Part shown: piece after piece, positions 32,473 to 42,866 of the stretch
Layout: every line of letters begins with the position of its first letter
How positions within the stretch are numbered: position 1 is the stretch's first letter
Assembly: GCF_004116725.1 (NCBI RefSeq)
Contig: NZ_PDKG01000006.1
Coordinates: 1 to 64,000 of the forward strand
Reading direction: 5' to 3'
DNA from: Arcobacter sp. CECT 8986
GTDB lineage: Bacteria; Campylobacterota; Campylobacteria; Campylobacterales; Arcobacteraceae
Length of the DNA stretch: 64,000 bases
Program-made: the position numbers and the translations under genes
Notes under the pieces: model-generated
What the model was told of the DNA's origin: nothing
The model's database searches: none
What the model saw: the letters and a program-made list of their open reading frames with translations, nothing else

Positions 32473-33878
32473 TGAAAACTTTACATCTATTTGATTCTGT
32501 AAAAAAAGAGAAATTACCTTTTGAGCCAATAAAAAATAATGATGTAAAGATATATGTTTGTGGACCTACGGTGTATGATGATGCACACCTAGGTCACGCA
32601 AGAAGTGCCATAGCATTTGATTTATTGCACAGAGTTTTAACTGCAAATAATTACAATGTTACAATGACAAAAAACTTTACAGATATTGATGATAAAATCA
32701 TCAAGAAAATGAATGAAACTAATCAATCTTTAGAAGAGATAACTAACTACTATATTACTTCATATAAAAATGACATGAATGAATTAAATGTCCTAGAAAA
32801 TACATTAGAACCAAAAGCTACACAAAACCTAGATATTATGATTAATATGATAGAAAATCTTAAAAGTAAAGATATCGCTTATGTAATTAGTGATGGAGTA
32901 TATTTTGATACATCTAAAGATTCTGAGTATGGAAATATAAGTCATAGAGCAAGTGATGAGAACTCAATTGCAAGAGTTGAATCTAATAGCGAAAAAAGAA
33001 ATCCTAAAGATTTTGCACTTTGGAAATTTCAAAAAGAGAGTAATGAAGTTGCTTATGATGCCTCATTTGGAAAAGGAAGACCAGGTTGGCATATTGAATG
33101 TTCTGCCATGATTGATAAACATCTTGCTTATAAAGATAGTGAATATGCTATTGATATTCATGGTGGTGGTGCAGATTTACTTTTTCCACATCATGAAAAT
33201 GAAGCAGCACAAACTAGATGTTCATCAAAACAACACCTTGCAAAATATTGGATACACAATGGTTTTGTGAATATTGATGGAGAGAAAATGAGTAAATCTT
33301 TAGGTAACTCATTTTTCTTAAAAGATGTATTAAAATCATATAGTGGTGAAGTTATTAGATTTTATCTATTAAGTGCACATTATAGAGCTAATTTTAACTT
33401 TAATGAAGAAGATTTACAATCAAGTAAAAGAAGATTAGATAAAGTTTATAGAGTTAAAAAAAGAGTATATGGTGTTGGAAAATCTTCTGTAAATAAAAAC
33501 TTCAAAGAAGATTTACTAAATGCTTTAAATGATGATTTAAATACATCAATTGCCTTATCATTAATTGATGATATGATAAACAAAGCAAATGAAACACTAA
33601 ATGCTGAACCAAAAAATAAAAACTTTAAAAAAGAACTTGTAGCAAATTTAGAATTCATCCAAGATGTTTTAGGTATTGCAACAAAAGATGCCTATAAATA
33701 TTTTCAGTTTGGTATTTCAGATGAACAAATAGCTGAAATAGAAGAACTAATAGAACAAAGAGTTGAAGCTAAAAAAAATAAAGATTTTGAAAAAGCTGAT
33801 TTGATTAGAGAAGAGTTAAGTAACAAAAATATTTCTATAATGGATACACCAAATGGTGTTGTATGGGAAAAACTATAA
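32472..33878 (+). CDS. cysS: Cysteinyl-tRNA synthetase
   Basis: The 468-residue class I aminoacyl-tRNA synthetase charges tRNA-Cys. YVCGPTVYDDAHLGHARSA holds the zinc cysteine and the HIGH-like motif (HLGH). GRPGWHIECSAM and HHENEAAQTRC carry the other zinc ligands. GEKMSKSLGN is the KMSKS loop. The C-terminal helical domain is complete. The start overlaps the nusA stop (TAATG), and the gene is followed by a strong bidirectional terminator. Confidence 0.97.
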   Translation: MKTLHLFDSVKKEKLPFEPIKNNDVKIYVCGPTVYDDAHLGHARSAIAFDLLHRVLTANNYNVTMTKNFTDIDDKIIKKMNETNQSLEEITNYYITSYKNDMNELNVLENTLEPKATQNLDIMINMIENLKSKDIAYVISDGVYFDTSKDSEYGNISHRASDENSIARVESNSEKRNPKDFALWKFQKESNEVAYDASFGKGRPGWHIECSAMIDKHLAYKDSEYAIDIHGGGADLLFPHHENEAAQTRCSSKQHLAKYWIHNGFVNIDGEKMSKSLGNSFFLKDVLKSYSGEVIRFYLLSAHYRANFNFNEEDLQSSKRRLDKVYRVKKRVYGVGKSSVNKNFKEDLLNALNDDLNTSIALSLIDDMINKANETLNAEPKNKNFKKELVANLEFIQDVLGIATKDAYKYFQFGISDEQIAEIEELIEQRVEAKKNKDFEKADLIREELSNKNISIMDTPNGVVWEKL

Positions 33879-33901
33879 TTTTTCACTTTTAAATTGACAT
33901 A

Positions 33902-33936
33902 AAAAAAGGGAAGAAGTTAAACTTCTTCCCTTTTTT
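33902..33936. terminator. Bidirectional terminator between cysS and rpsR
   Basis: Two 17-nt arms (A6-GGGAAGAAGTT and its complement) form a stem flanked by A and T runs on both sides. It terminates the converging cysS and rpsF-ssb-rpsR transcripts. Confidence 0.9.
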
Positions 33937-33953
33937 ATTACTATCAATACAAA

Positions 33954-34211
33954 TTATTTAATGTGTGCTGCGTCAGTTACATTTTTTGTATCAACAATAT
34001 ATGGAACTAATGCCATATGTCTAGCTCTTTTAATTGCTTTTTCAACCATTTCTTGAGCATTTTTAGAGTTACCTGTAAGTCTTCTAGGCATAATTTTACC
34101 TCTTTCACTCATTGATAACTTTAATAAGTCAGTGTTTTTATAATCAATGAAATCAATTTTCATCTCAGTATATTTACAATATTTTTTTCCGTATTTTCTT
34201 TTTTCTGCCAT
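33954..34211 (-). CDS. rpsR: 30S ribosomal protein S18
   Basis: The 85-residue small-subunit protein binds 16S rRNA as a pair with S6. It starts [14 protein letters not shown] and contains [30 protein letters not shown], typical of S18. It lies after ssb in the standard rpsF-ssb-rpsR operon and just before the terminator shared with cysS. Confidence 0.97.
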   Translation of the reverse strand: MAEKRKYGKKYCKYTEMKIDFIDYKNTDLLKLSMSERGKIMPRRLTGNSKNAQEMVEKAIKRARHMALVPYIVDTKNVTDAAHIK

Positions 34212-34227
34212 TTTTTATCCTTATTTT

Positions 34228-34764
34228 CTAGAAAGGTATTTCGTCTTCATCAATATCTATTTCAGGTATTTTATGCTCAGGAGCTTGCGCTTGAGTGTTC
34301 ATACCACCATAATTATTCTTTTGACCATAATCGTTCTGAGGATTTGAAGGTGCATTATATTGGTTTTGTTGTGGTTGAGAATAGCTATTGTTATAACCAT
34401 TATCCATTCCACCATTACCTTGCATAGATTGTGCATCAGATTTAGTATCTAACATTTTCATAGTATCGACTCTTAATGAGTGTTTACTTCTGTTACTACC
34501 ATCTTGTGCAGTCCATTGCTCTAATACAAGTCTACCTTCTAATAAAACTTTAGAACCTTTTCTTAAATATTGATTAGCAACTTCTGCAGATCTTCCAAAG
34601 ATATTAAAATCTAAAAAACATACCTCTTCTTTTTGCTCTCCAGTTGATGTTTTATATCTGTAACTAGTAGCAATTGCAGATTTAGCTATTGCTGCTCCAC
34701 TTGGTAAATATCTAAGTTCTATATCTCTTGTAAGATTTCCTACCATTACTATTTTATTATACAT
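34228..34764 (-). CDS. ssb: Single-stranded DNA-binding protein
   Basis: The 178-residue protein coats single-stranded DNA in replication, repair and recombination. The OB fold covers about 1-105 (MYNKIVMVGNLTRDIELRYLP, FGRSAEVANQYLRKGSKVLLEGRL). A linker rich in Asn, Gln and Gly follows. It ends in the acidic tip IDIDEDEIPF that recruits partner proteins. It lies between rpsF and rpsR, the usual order. Natural-transformation factor DprA in this window is a known type of SSB-dependent partner. Confidence 0.97.
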   Translation of the reverse strand: MYNKIVMVGNLTRDIELRYLPSGAAIAKSAIATSYRYKTSTGEQKEEVCFLDFNIFGRSAEVANQYLRKGSKVLLEGRLVLEQWTAQDGSNRSKHSLRVDTMKMLDTKSDAQSMQGNGGMDNGYNNSYSQPQQNQYNAPSNPQNDYGQKNNYGGMNTQAQAPEHKIPEIDIDEDEIPF

Positions 34765-34790
34765 TATAAAGGTCCTTGTTCAAACTATTA

Positions 34791-35144
34791 TTAGTTAGCT
34801 TTTTTAGCTGCCTCATCACTCATTTTTGTCCAAGCTGTAATCTCTTTTTTGCTTTCATATTTAATGAAAATAAATCTTAAGATTTGCTCATTGATTCTGT
34901 AATTTCTTTCTAATTCTAAGATAGCATTAGCAGGAGCTTTAAAATAAATTACGAAATAGTAACCTCTTTTATTTTTCTCAATTTCATAAGCTAATTGTCT
35001 AGTTCCCATATCATCGAATGATACAACTTCACCACCATTTTTTTCAATGTTAGATTTAACTAACTCAATTTGAGCCTTAGTTTCTTCTTCAGTTAAAGTA
35101 GGCTTTAAAATAAACATTGTTTCATAATGTTTTAATTTTGACAT
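34791..35144 (-). CDS. rpsF: 30S ribosomal protein S6
   Basis: The 117-residue small-subunit protein forms a pair with S18 on 16S r[20 protein letters not shown] is the start of the fold, and [22 protein letters not shown] is the conserved core. The C-terminus has a short charged tail. It heads the rpsF-ssb-rpsR operon. Its 73-bp upstream gap holds a possible leader structure that pairs with the Shine-Dalgarno AAGGAG. Confidence 0.97.
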   Translation of the reverse strand: MSKLKHYETMFILKPTLTEEETKAQIELVKSNIEKNGGEVVSFDDMGTRQLAYEIEKNKRGYYFVIYFKAPANAILELERNYRINEQILRFIFIKYESKKEITAWTKMSDEAAKKAN

Positions 35145-35200
35145 TAATTTCTCCTTATAGTGTATGCCGGTATCTTTACATAAATATCAGCAAGGAATTT
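35145..35200 (-). promoter_or_regulatory. Possible S6:S18 autoregulatory leader of rpsF
   Basis: On the minus strand UUCCUU (about 35197-35192) can pair with AAGGAG, the rpsF Shine-Dalgarno (35156-35151). Inside it GCUG can pair with CGGC, next to a bulged C, giving an ACCGGC element. Known S6:S18 leaders contain a conserved CCG that mimics the 16S rRNA site. The fold is drawn by hand and untested. Confidence 0.4.
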
Positions 35201-35217
35201 TTGTAAAGTTCGTGATT

Positions 35218-36198
35218 TTATCTAAACATAACTGTGAATTTTCTTAGACTTGCCTGTAAAAATAGATTTTGTTTGTTTATTCTTGTAGATTTGATTTCTA
35301 ACTCTAAATTTAGTAAGAATTCAAACATTTTTTGAAAGATTTCTGGTTTGATTGAGATTGCTAATTTTGTTTTCTTTTCCCAAATATTTTTAGGAGGAAC
35401 AAAACCTAAAATCTCCTTTGCATTTGGTGCACCAAATGCTCTTGTGTAAGCACTTATCATAAATAGTTGTTGAACAAATGATGTAATTTGATTTAATAAA
35501 TAAATTTCATTCATTCCTTCTTCTAATAATATTTGTAACTCTTCTGAAATATCATTTCCCATTATTAAGTCATTTAAAAAGTCTTCAAAAGAGACATTTC
35601 CTATACCAAAACAATGAGAGTTAACTAAAGAAGTAGTAACTCTTTTATCCACAACTGATAATTTTTTCAAGTCATTAAAACATAAACTCAAATCTTGTCT
35701 ATGCATAAAGAATAGATGATTTAAAGCAGAAACATCAAACTCTAAACCTATTTTTTTTGCTTCATTTTCTAGTAGTTTTATTGCTTCATTTGTAAAAGGT
35801 GCAAACATTCTAACACTAACTGAATTTGTTTTTGTAGTAAAATATCCACCCATTGCCTTAAAATCAGCATCATTCATACAAGAAAATATAATAGTAGAAT
35901 CAGGATTGATATTACAAGCATGAATTAATTCAGTAACTTCAGTTTTAGGAAGTTTTTTCTCTGTTTTTACAATTATTAAATTATTTGAAGAGAATAAAGA
36001 AGATTGCAATAATTGGTCTTTGATATACTTAAAATTATAATCATCATAATAGATTCTTTGAATATCTTCTTTTGTTGCAATACTATTTGCAACTAAGTTA
36101 GTATAGTAATCTATAAGGAAAGTTGATTGCCCATAAAACATATACGCATCAAACTTTTTGTTTTGGTTTAATAAGTTATCAAATTCTTTTTTATACAT
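35218..36198 (-). CDS. holA: DNA polymerase III subunit delta
   Basis: A 326-residue clamp-loader subunit that opens the sliding clamp. The pattern fits delta rather than a metabolic protein: AYMFYGQSTFLIDYYTNLV at the start, then DQLLQSSLFSSNNLIIVKTEKKL and LFFMHRQDLSLCFNDLKKLSV. The C-terminal helical domain ends in LEIKSTRINKQNLFLQASLRKF. Delta subunits diverge strongly, so identity rests on pattern and length. The likely leaderless start lies 6 bp after a TATTAT box. It precedes rpsF by 73 bp. Confidence 0.85.
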   Translation of the reverse strand: MYKKEFDNLLNQNKKFDAYMFYGQSTFLIDYYTNLVANSIATKEDIQRIYYDDYNFKYIKDQLLQSSLFSSNNLIIVKTEKKLPKTEVTELIHACNINPDSTIIFSCMNDADFKAMGGYFTTKTNSVSVRMFAPFTNEAIKLLENEAKKIGLEFDVSALNHLFFMHRQDLSLCFNDLKKLSVVDKRVTTSLVNSHCFGIGNVSFEDFLNDLIMGNDISEELQILLEEGMNEIYLLNQITSFVQQLFMISAYTRAFGAPNAKEILGFVPPKNIWEKKTKLAISIKPEIFQKMFEFLLNLELEIKSTRINKQNLFLQASLRKFTVMFR

Positions 36199-36203
36199 TT
36201 AGA

Positions 36204-36209
36204 TATAAT
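36204..36209. promoter_or_regulatory. Overlapping -10 boxes for holA and fliW
   Basis: The plus strand reads TATAAT here for fliW, 67 bp before its start. The minus strand reads TATTAT (36210-36205), ending 6 bp before the holA ATG. The two boxes share five of their bases. Confidence 0.45.
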
Positions 36210-36276
36210 ACTTAATCTTAAGTTATTTTTTAATAAAATGAATTAAATTTCACAATAATAAATTAAAGGTTAGGTC

Positions 36277-36645
36277 TTGTATGAAGTAAAAATACCTATA
36301 TTAGGTTTTGATAATATAAATAAAATGAATATAAAACAATTAGATGATGATTTTTTTATACTTGAACTTGATAAAAATGATGATACAAATATGTATCTTC
36401 TATCTTCAAACTCTATTAAAAGCTTTGACATTGATGTTGATGATGAACATTTAAATAAACTTCAAATTGATGATAAAACAAAAATTTCTATATACTACTC
36501 AGTAGTTATAAATAGTCCTATTTCAAATTCAGTAGTAAATTTAGGTGCCCCAATTATCGTAAATGAAGATAAAAAGATAATGGGACAATGTATTATTAAT
36601 TCAGGTTACTTATTTGGTACACTTGAAGAGATTAGTACTTTATAG
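36277..36645 (+). CDS. fliW: Flagellar assembly factor FliW
   Basis: A 122-residue protein of the FliW family. FliW binds the RNA-binding regulator CsrA and flagellin, and so ties flagellin translation to filament export. The start YEVKIPILGFDNINKM and the end APIIVNEDKKIMGQCIIN match the family pattern. It is slightly shorter than typical (about 130). The start is TTG, supported by AAAGGTTAGG upstream. csrA is not in the window. The 3' end overlaps the opposing rnr gene by 14 bp. Confidence 0.85.
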   Translation: MYEVKIPILGFDNINKMNIKQLDDDFFILELDKNDDTNMYLLSSNSIKSFDIDVDDEHLNKLQIDDKTKISIYYSVVINSPISNSVVNLGAPIIVNEDKKIMGQCIINSGYLFGTLEEISTL

Positions 36646-38485
36646 TAGCAATAATTTGTTTTGTTACTATATCTGATGATTTTATAATAACTTTTAACTT
36701 CGCATATAAAATTTGCCCTTTAAAGTTTTCTAGAACTACTTTCATTCCAGGAATTTTATGATAAACCTTTGCAATACCTCTTTGTTCATCTATAACTTCA
36801 GCTTTTAATTCAATTCCAATATTATTTAAAGCCCATCTTGCATATTTTCTATCTTCAAAATCCCAAACAACTTGATCAATTTTTCTTTCTTGTACAGAGA
36901 TATACTCACATATATCATCTATATTTTCAGGTGTTTTTGATGATTTTAGCATTCTATGTAAAACTAAATCAGAATATCTTCTAATTGGACTTGTAAAATG
37001 TGAGTATGAACTAAAGCCCAAACCAAAGTGCCCTAAATTTTTAGATGAATATTTTGCTTGTGTTTGAGAATGAATAATTAACTCATCAATCTCTTTTGCT
37101 AATGTACTTAGTTTTGCTTTTTCTTGAATATGAGTAATTGTATCATGTACATCTGATTGTAGTTTTACTTTTACCCCTAGCATATTTACTTCATCAACTA
37201 GTTTTGATATTGCTTTAAATGGTGGTTCTTCATGGATTCTATAAATACCTACACTATTTACTTTTTTACTTGCTTCAATATTTGCTAATAACATACACTC
37301 TTCAACTAATTGGTGAGATGCTGTTGATTGCTCCTCTTCTATTCCTTCAATTTCATTTTTATGATTAAGTTTTAGACGCAATTCACTCGTTCTAAAATCA
37401 TAACCTTTTTTCAATCTATTACTTCTATATTTTTTAGTTACTTCATACAGCTTTTCAATTGAGTCAAACATCTGCTTTTCTAAACTAGTAAAAGTATCAT
37501 ATTTATTTTGTAAAACTCTATCAATTCTTCCATAAGAGAATTTTCTTTTTGATTCAATAATAGCTTCATATAATTTTGATTTTTTAATACTATGATTTTC
37601 TATATCTAAATGCATTTCAAAAACATAAGCATATCTTTTTTCATTTTCACGTAAAGAGCACATATCTTCACTTAACTTTCTAGGAAGCATAGGCAATACT
37701 TTTGAAGGAAGATATAATGATGTTGATTTTAAATATGCTATTTTATCTAACTCTGAATTTTCTTTAACAAAATAAGATACATCAGCAATTGCAACATATA
37801 AAATCTCTTTTTTATCATCATAATATATTGCATCATCATGGTCTTTTGCACTTGCTGGGTCAATTGTACAAAAATTTAGATGTGTTAAATCAACTCTTTT
37901 ATTTGTATCATTCATTTTAGCATCAACTTCAACTTCTTTTTCAAGTCTAATTAACTCTTTATATAGATATAAACTTATAAATTCATCTATATTTGCATCT
38001 GCTAAATTTCCAACTTTTTTTATTAACTCTAAATTATTTGAATCAATAATCAATACATCATTATCTTCCAAACTATCTTTTATTTTAAAATTTAATTCAA
38101 TATTTTCTTTTACTGTAAATAAGTTGTTCTGTTTTGCATATACCAATAACTCTTTTTTTGTATCATTAAATACTTCAACTATTTTTGCTTTTATTTTACT
38201 TCTTGGATTAAAAACTCTTTTTGCTATAACAAAATCACCATCATATGCTCCATTTAAATGTTCAAACTCCAATTTTAAACTTTTATGTTCATTTGACAAA
38301 TCAGTTAATAAAGCATATTTTTTTTCAAAACTTAAAGTCCCTACTTTAAACTTTGAATTTATTTCATAGTGATTATCAACTTTAAAAATCACCTCTTGTT
38401 TTAATAATTTATCCACTAAAGCAATCTCTTGTTTTGAAAAATTCTCTTCTTTTTTTATAATTTTTTCAAATAGTTTTTTATACAA
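36632..38485 (-). CDS. rnr: Ribonuclease R/RNB family exoribonuclease
   Basis: A 617-residue 3'-5' exoribonuclease. The RNB domain contains the metal motif FCTIDPASAKDHDDAIYY with several aspartates, and later RRYSDLVLHRML. A shortened cold-shock region precedes it, and a small S1-like domain closes the protein. It is shorter than E. coli RNase R (813), lacking the N-terminal helix-turn-helix and the long basic tail. The start is TTG with AAGGA upstream. It is divergent from ilvC. Confidence 0.92.
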   Translation of the reverse strand: MYKKLFEKIIKKEENFSKQEIALVDKLLKQEVIFKVDNHYEINSKFKVGTLSFEKKYALLTDLSNEHKSLKLEFEHLNGAYDGDFVIAKRVFNPRSKIKAKIVEVFNDTKKELLVYAKQNNLFTVKENIELNFKIKDSLEDNDVLIIDSNNLELIKKVGNLADANIDEFISLYLYKELIRLEKEVEVDAKMNDTNKRVDLTHLNFCTIDPASAKDHDDAIYYDDKKEILYVAIADVSYFVKENSELDKIAYLKSTSLYLPSKVLPMLPRKLSEDMCSLRENEKRYAYVFEMHLDIENHSIKKSKLYEAIIESKRKFSYGRIDRVLQNKYDTFTSLEKQMFDSIEKLYEVTKKYRSNRLKKGYDFRTSELRLKLNHKNEIEGIEEEQSTASHQLVEECMLLANIEASKKVNSVGIYRIHEEPPFKAISKLVDEVNMLGVKVKLQSDVHDTITHIQEKAKLSTLAKEIDELIIHSQTQAKYSSKNLGHFGLGFSSYSHFTSPIRRYSDLVLHRMLKSSKTPENIDDICEYISVQERKIDQVVWDFEDRKYARWALNNIGIELKAEVIDEQRGIAKVYHKIPGMKVVLENFKGQILYAKLKVIIKSSDIVTKQIIATIKY

Positions 38486-38588
38486 AATAGTTCCTTGATA
38501 TTGTTATTTTATAATATTATCCAAATTCTATTTAAGTCTTTTAATCATAATAATAACAAAAAATAAACTATTTGGGGCTATTACTTAA

Positions 38589-39664
<1,076 letters not shown>

Positions 39665-39665
<1 letters not shown>

Positions 39666-39691
39666 AAAAACAAGGCTCTGCCTTGTTTTTT
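39665..39691 (+). terminator. Intrinsic terminator after ilvC
   Basis: Twelve paired bases (A6-CAAGGC / GCCTTG-T6) close a TCT loop and end in a T run. The A-side begins at the last base of the ilvC stop. Confidence 0.92.
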
Positions 39692-39705
39692 ATTTGAATT
39701 AATAT

Positions 39706-40800
39706 ATGGCAAAAAGAAAAACAACAACAAAAACTAACAGACCAAAACATAAGACTCAAAAAAAGACTCCTAAAAGCAATAACCAAAAATTAAAAGTAAT
39801 AAATCTTGTTTTAATTATTTTAATACTTACATTAGTAATATCAATATTAAGCTACTTTTTCTTATTAGATGAACCAAAAAAGAATACACCAACAAAAAAT
39901 GCTGCTTCTATACATAAAAAAGAGCAAGTCATTAAAAAAGATTTAGATTTAAATAACTATGCAAATGAGAAACTAAATAAATATTTTAAAAACGAAATAA
40001 AAGACGATAATGTTAAATATGAAGAGTATACAGAAGAGTTTGAAAAAGAGTATATTCACAAAGATAAACAAGAAGAAAAAAAACAAGAGATAAAACCAAA
40101 ACAAAAAGATGAAGTATCAGTATTTCCTAAAAAAGAAGATACAAAACCAAAATTAGCGATAATAATTGATGATGTAACACTTCAAAGACAAGTAAACACA
40201 ATCCAAAATATTGGATATAAAATCACAATGTCTTTTTTACCTCCTACAAAACAACATCCTGATTCTGCAAAAATTGCACAAAATTTACCATTTTACATGA
40301 TTCATTTTCCTATGCAAGCACAATCATTTAAATTTGAAGAGAGAGATACTTTACACGTAGGTGACTCATACAAAAGAATTGAAACTAAAGTTGCTAATTT
40401 AAGAAAACTTTATCCAAATGCAACCTTTACAAATAATCATACTGGAAGTAAATTCACTTCAAATGATAAAAGTATGGATTATCTATTTAAAGCACTTAAA
40501 GAGTATAACTTTTTATTTGTAGATAGTAGAACAACAGCTAAAACAGTAGCTAAAAAATATAGTAAGAAATATAATATGCCTTATATCTCTAGAAATATAT
40601 TTTTAGATAATAAACAAGAGTTTAACTATATTCAAAACCAATTAAAAAAAGCTATAAATATTGCAAAAAAGAGTGGTTATGCCATTGCAATTGGTCACCC
40701 TCATAGTATGACATTAAAAGTTTTAAAAGAGTCAAAACCTCTATTAAAAGATTTAAACCTTGTTTATATAAAAGAACTTCCTATTTCAGTTAAACCTTGA
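39706..40800 (+). CDS. Divergent polysaccharide deacetylase, membrane-anchored
   Basis: A 364-residue protein with a very basic N-terminus, one transmembrane segment (about 29-50) and a charged linker. The C-terminal 220 residues are a divergent polysaccharide deacetylase domain (Pfam PF04748 type): LAIIIDDVTLQRQ, FYMIHFPMQ, NNHTGSKFTS, FLFVDSRTT and AIAIGHPHSMTL. It likely acts in the periplasm on an unknown glycan. It starts 14 bp after the ilvC terminator with no clear Shine-Dalgarno. The order ilvC-deacetylase-dprA resembles that in Campylobacter. Confidence 0.78.
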   Translation: MAKRKTTTKTNRPKHKTQKKTPKSNNQKLKVINLVLIILILTLVISILSYFFLLDEPKKNTPTKNAASIHKKEQVIKKDLDLNNYANEKLNKYFKNEIKDDNVKYEEYTEEFEKEYIHKDKQEEKKQEIKPKQKDEVSVFPKKEDTKPKLAIIIDDVTLQRQVNTIQNIGYKITMSFLPPTKQHPDSAKIAQNLPFYMIHFPMQAQSFKFEERDTLHVGDSYKRIETKVANLRKLYPNATFTNNHTGSKFTSNDKSMDYLFKALKEYNFLFVDSRTTAKTVAKKYSKKYNMPYISRNIFLDNKQEFNYIQNQLKKAINIAKKSGYAIAIGHPHSMTLKVLKESKPLLKDLNLVYIKELPISVKP

Positions 40801-40806
40801 TATAAT
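40801..40806 (+). promoter_or_regulatory. -10 box of dprA
   Basis: TATAAT begins right after the deacetylase stop and lies 28 bp before the dprA ATG. Confidence 0.5.
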
Positions 40807-40834
40807 AATTTAAAAAATTATTTATCGAGGTTTT

Positions 40835-41611
40835 ATGACAAAAAACATAGACTTTAAAATCAATGAATTTAAAGACTTAAATAAATATCCCAAAGAGTTG
40901 TTTTATAGAGGGAATATTGAACTACTAAAGAAACAAAAAGTCTCAATAGTTGGAACAAGAAAACCAATATCTTATACAAAAAATCTAACTTATACTATCT
41001 CTTCTTTACTTTCTTCAAGGGATATATGTATTGTAAGTGGTGGAGCAATGGGAGTTGATGCTATTGCTCATCAAGGAGCAAAACCAAATAACACGATTTG
41101 TGTATTAGCAAATGGATTAAATATTAGATATCCAAAAGTAAATAAAAATCTATTAGAATCAATAGAATCACAAGGATTATTACTAAGCTCATATAAAGAT
41201 GATACTCTAGCAACTAGATACTCTTTTGTATTAAGAAATGAGTTAGTTGTAGCACTAAGTGATATATTAATTATTATGCAAGCTGATGAGAACTCTGGAA
41301 GTATAAGAAGTTTAGAATATGCATTAAAAATGAATAAAAAAATCTATACTATTGCACATAGAATGGAAGATAACAAAGGATTAATACCATATATAAAAAA
41401 AGGTTTAATTGAAGTTATTTATGATGTAAATGAGTTTGTAAATAGTATAAAAGATAAAGATGAGATAATTGAAAATGATGAAATATTAGATTATTTGAAA
41501 ACAAATCCAACTTATGAAGATGCCATATCCAAATATCAAGATAAGATATTTGAATATGAATTAAATTCTATTTTTAAAGTAGAAAATGGTATTTGTAAAG
41601 TTATTTATTAG
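40835..41611 (+). CDS. dprA: DNA-processing protein DprA
   Basis: The 258-residue protein loads RecA on incoming single strands during natural transformation. The Rossmann-like core shows VSIVGTRKPISYTK, VSGGAMGVDAIAHQGA and ANGLNIRYPKVNKNL. The C-terminal part (DEILDYLKTNPTYEDAISK) is a short winged-helix segment. It is shorter than DprA of Gram-positive species. The end overlaps the opposing nhaA by 11 bp. Its presence suggests competence, though no other com genes are in view. Confidence 0.9.
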   Translation: MTKNIDFKINEFKDLNKYPKELFYRGNIELLKKQKVSIVGTRKPISYTKNLTYTISSLLSSRDICIVSGGAMGVDAIAHQGAKPNNTICVLANGLNIRYPKVNKNLLESIESQGLLLSSYKDDTLATRYSFVLRNELVVALSDILIIMQADENSGSIRSLEYALKMNKKIYTIAHRMEDNKGLIPYIKKGLIEVIYDVNEFVNSIKDKDEIIENDEILDYLKTNPTYEDAISKYQDKIFEYELNSIFKVENGICKVIY

Positions 41612-42767
41612 ATACTATTTTCAATACTAGATATCCAATAATACCAGATAAAAAAGAACCTAATAATATTGCTAATTTATCTGTATATGCAAATAATGTA
41701 TCATCTACGAATGCAAGAGAATCTACAAATAAACTCATGGTAAATCCAATACCTGTAAGTATTGCAACTCCATATAGTTGCCTAAAGTTTGTACCTTCAG
41801 GCAAACTTGCAAGTTTTAATTTTATTGCAATAAAAGAAAAACCAAATACACCTAATTGTTTTCCTAAAAATAGTCCTAACATAATCCCTAATGGTACATT
41901 TGTAGCAAGTTGATTTAATGAGATACTTCTTAAATCTACTCCTGCATTTACAAATGCAAAAAGAGGTAAAATTAAAAATACAACCCAATAGTGTAAAGAG
42001 TGTTCCATATCTTTTAACATAGAAAATTTTGAACCATCTTTTCTTTTTGAATATAAAGGAATAGTAAAAGCAAGAGCAACTCCAGCAAGTGTAGCATGAA
42101 CTCCTGATTTTAAAACACTCACCCATAAAATTACACCCAAAATAATATATGCCGCTGGTTTTATCACTTTAAATCTATTTAATAAAATAAGACCAATTAA
42201 TGATGCTCCTGCAAAAATAATAGAAGTTACAGATAAATCATTAGTATAAAACAAAGCAATAATAACAATAGCACCTAAGTCATCAATAATAGCTAATGCC
42301 ATTAAAAATATTTTTAAAGATACTGGAATTCTACTTCCAAGAAGTGATAAGATTCCTAATGCAAATGCAATATCAGTTGCAGTTGGTATTGCCCAACCTT
42401 TCATTGCAACTTCATCACCAATGTTAAAATAAACGTATACTAACGCAGGAATTGCCATACCACCAACAGCAGCAATTGCAGGTAAAGTTATCTGTTTTAC
42501 ACTTGATAAATGGCCTTCTAAAATCTCTCTTTTTACTTCAAGTCCAATTAAAAAGAAAAATATTGCCATTAGTCCATCATTTATCCATAATAAAAGTGGC
42601 TTTGCAATATTTAATGCTCCAAATCTAACTTCAACTGGTGTATGCAAAAATGCATCATAAATTGTAGAAAAATCTGTATTTTTTAATATTAAAGCTATTA
42701 TAGTTACAAAAATTAGAACTATTCCAGCACTTGATTCTTTTTTAATAAAATCTTCTAGTACGCCCAT
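41601..42767 (-). CDS. nhaA: Na+/H+ antiporter NhaA (copy 1)
   Basis: A 388-residue cytoplasmic-membrane antiporter with about 12 transmembrane segments that exchanges sodium for protons. The ion-binding aspartate pair is in LAIIDDLGAIVIIALFYT. GWAIPTATDIAFALGILSLLG is the other hallmark. ATG at 42767 is preferred over the GTG at 42770 because its Shine-Dalgarno AGAGG has better spacing. It is a close tandem paralogue of the next nhaA. It has 98 bp of upstream DNA with a likely promoter of its own. Confidence 0.95.
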   Translation of the reverse strand: MGVLEDFIKKESSAGIVLIFVTIIALILKNTDFSTIYDAFLHTPVEVRFGALNIAKPLLLWINDGLMAIFFFLIGLEVKREILEGHLSSVKQITLPAIAAVGGMAIPALVYVYFNIGDEVAMKGWAIPTATDIAFALGILSLLGSRIPVSLKIFLMALAIIDDLGAIVIIALFYTNDLSVTSIIFAGASLIGLILLNRFKVIKPAAYIILGVILWVSVLKSGVHATLAGVALAFTIPLYSKRKDGSKFSMLKDMEHSLHYWVVFLILPLFAFVNAGVDLRSISLNQLATNVPLGIMLGLFLGKQLGVFGFSFIAIKLKLASLPEGTNFRQLYGVAILTGIGFTMSLFVDSLAFVDDTLFAYTDKLAILLGSFLSGIIGYLVLKIVSNK

Positions 42768-42845
42768 CACTATCCTCTTTTTTTGTTTAAGTTTATATTA
42801 TTTTACTTATACTAAGATTAAACATTTTAATATAAATAAATTTAT

Positions 42846-42866
42846 ATTTTTGATTTAATCAAAAAT
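42846..42866 (-). terminator. Palindromic hairpin after the second nhaA
   Basis: ATTTTTGATT and its complement flank a single T, giving an 8 to 9-bp AT-rich stem that begins at the last base of the nhaA copy 2 stop. The following T run is poor, so termination is uncertain. Confidence 0.45.

Noticed and set aside
41797..42126. A 109-codon minus-strand reading frame rich in Cys and Phe
   Set aside because: It lies entirely inside the first nhaA gene in another frame of the same strand, and its composition is that of a frame-shifted membrane protein.
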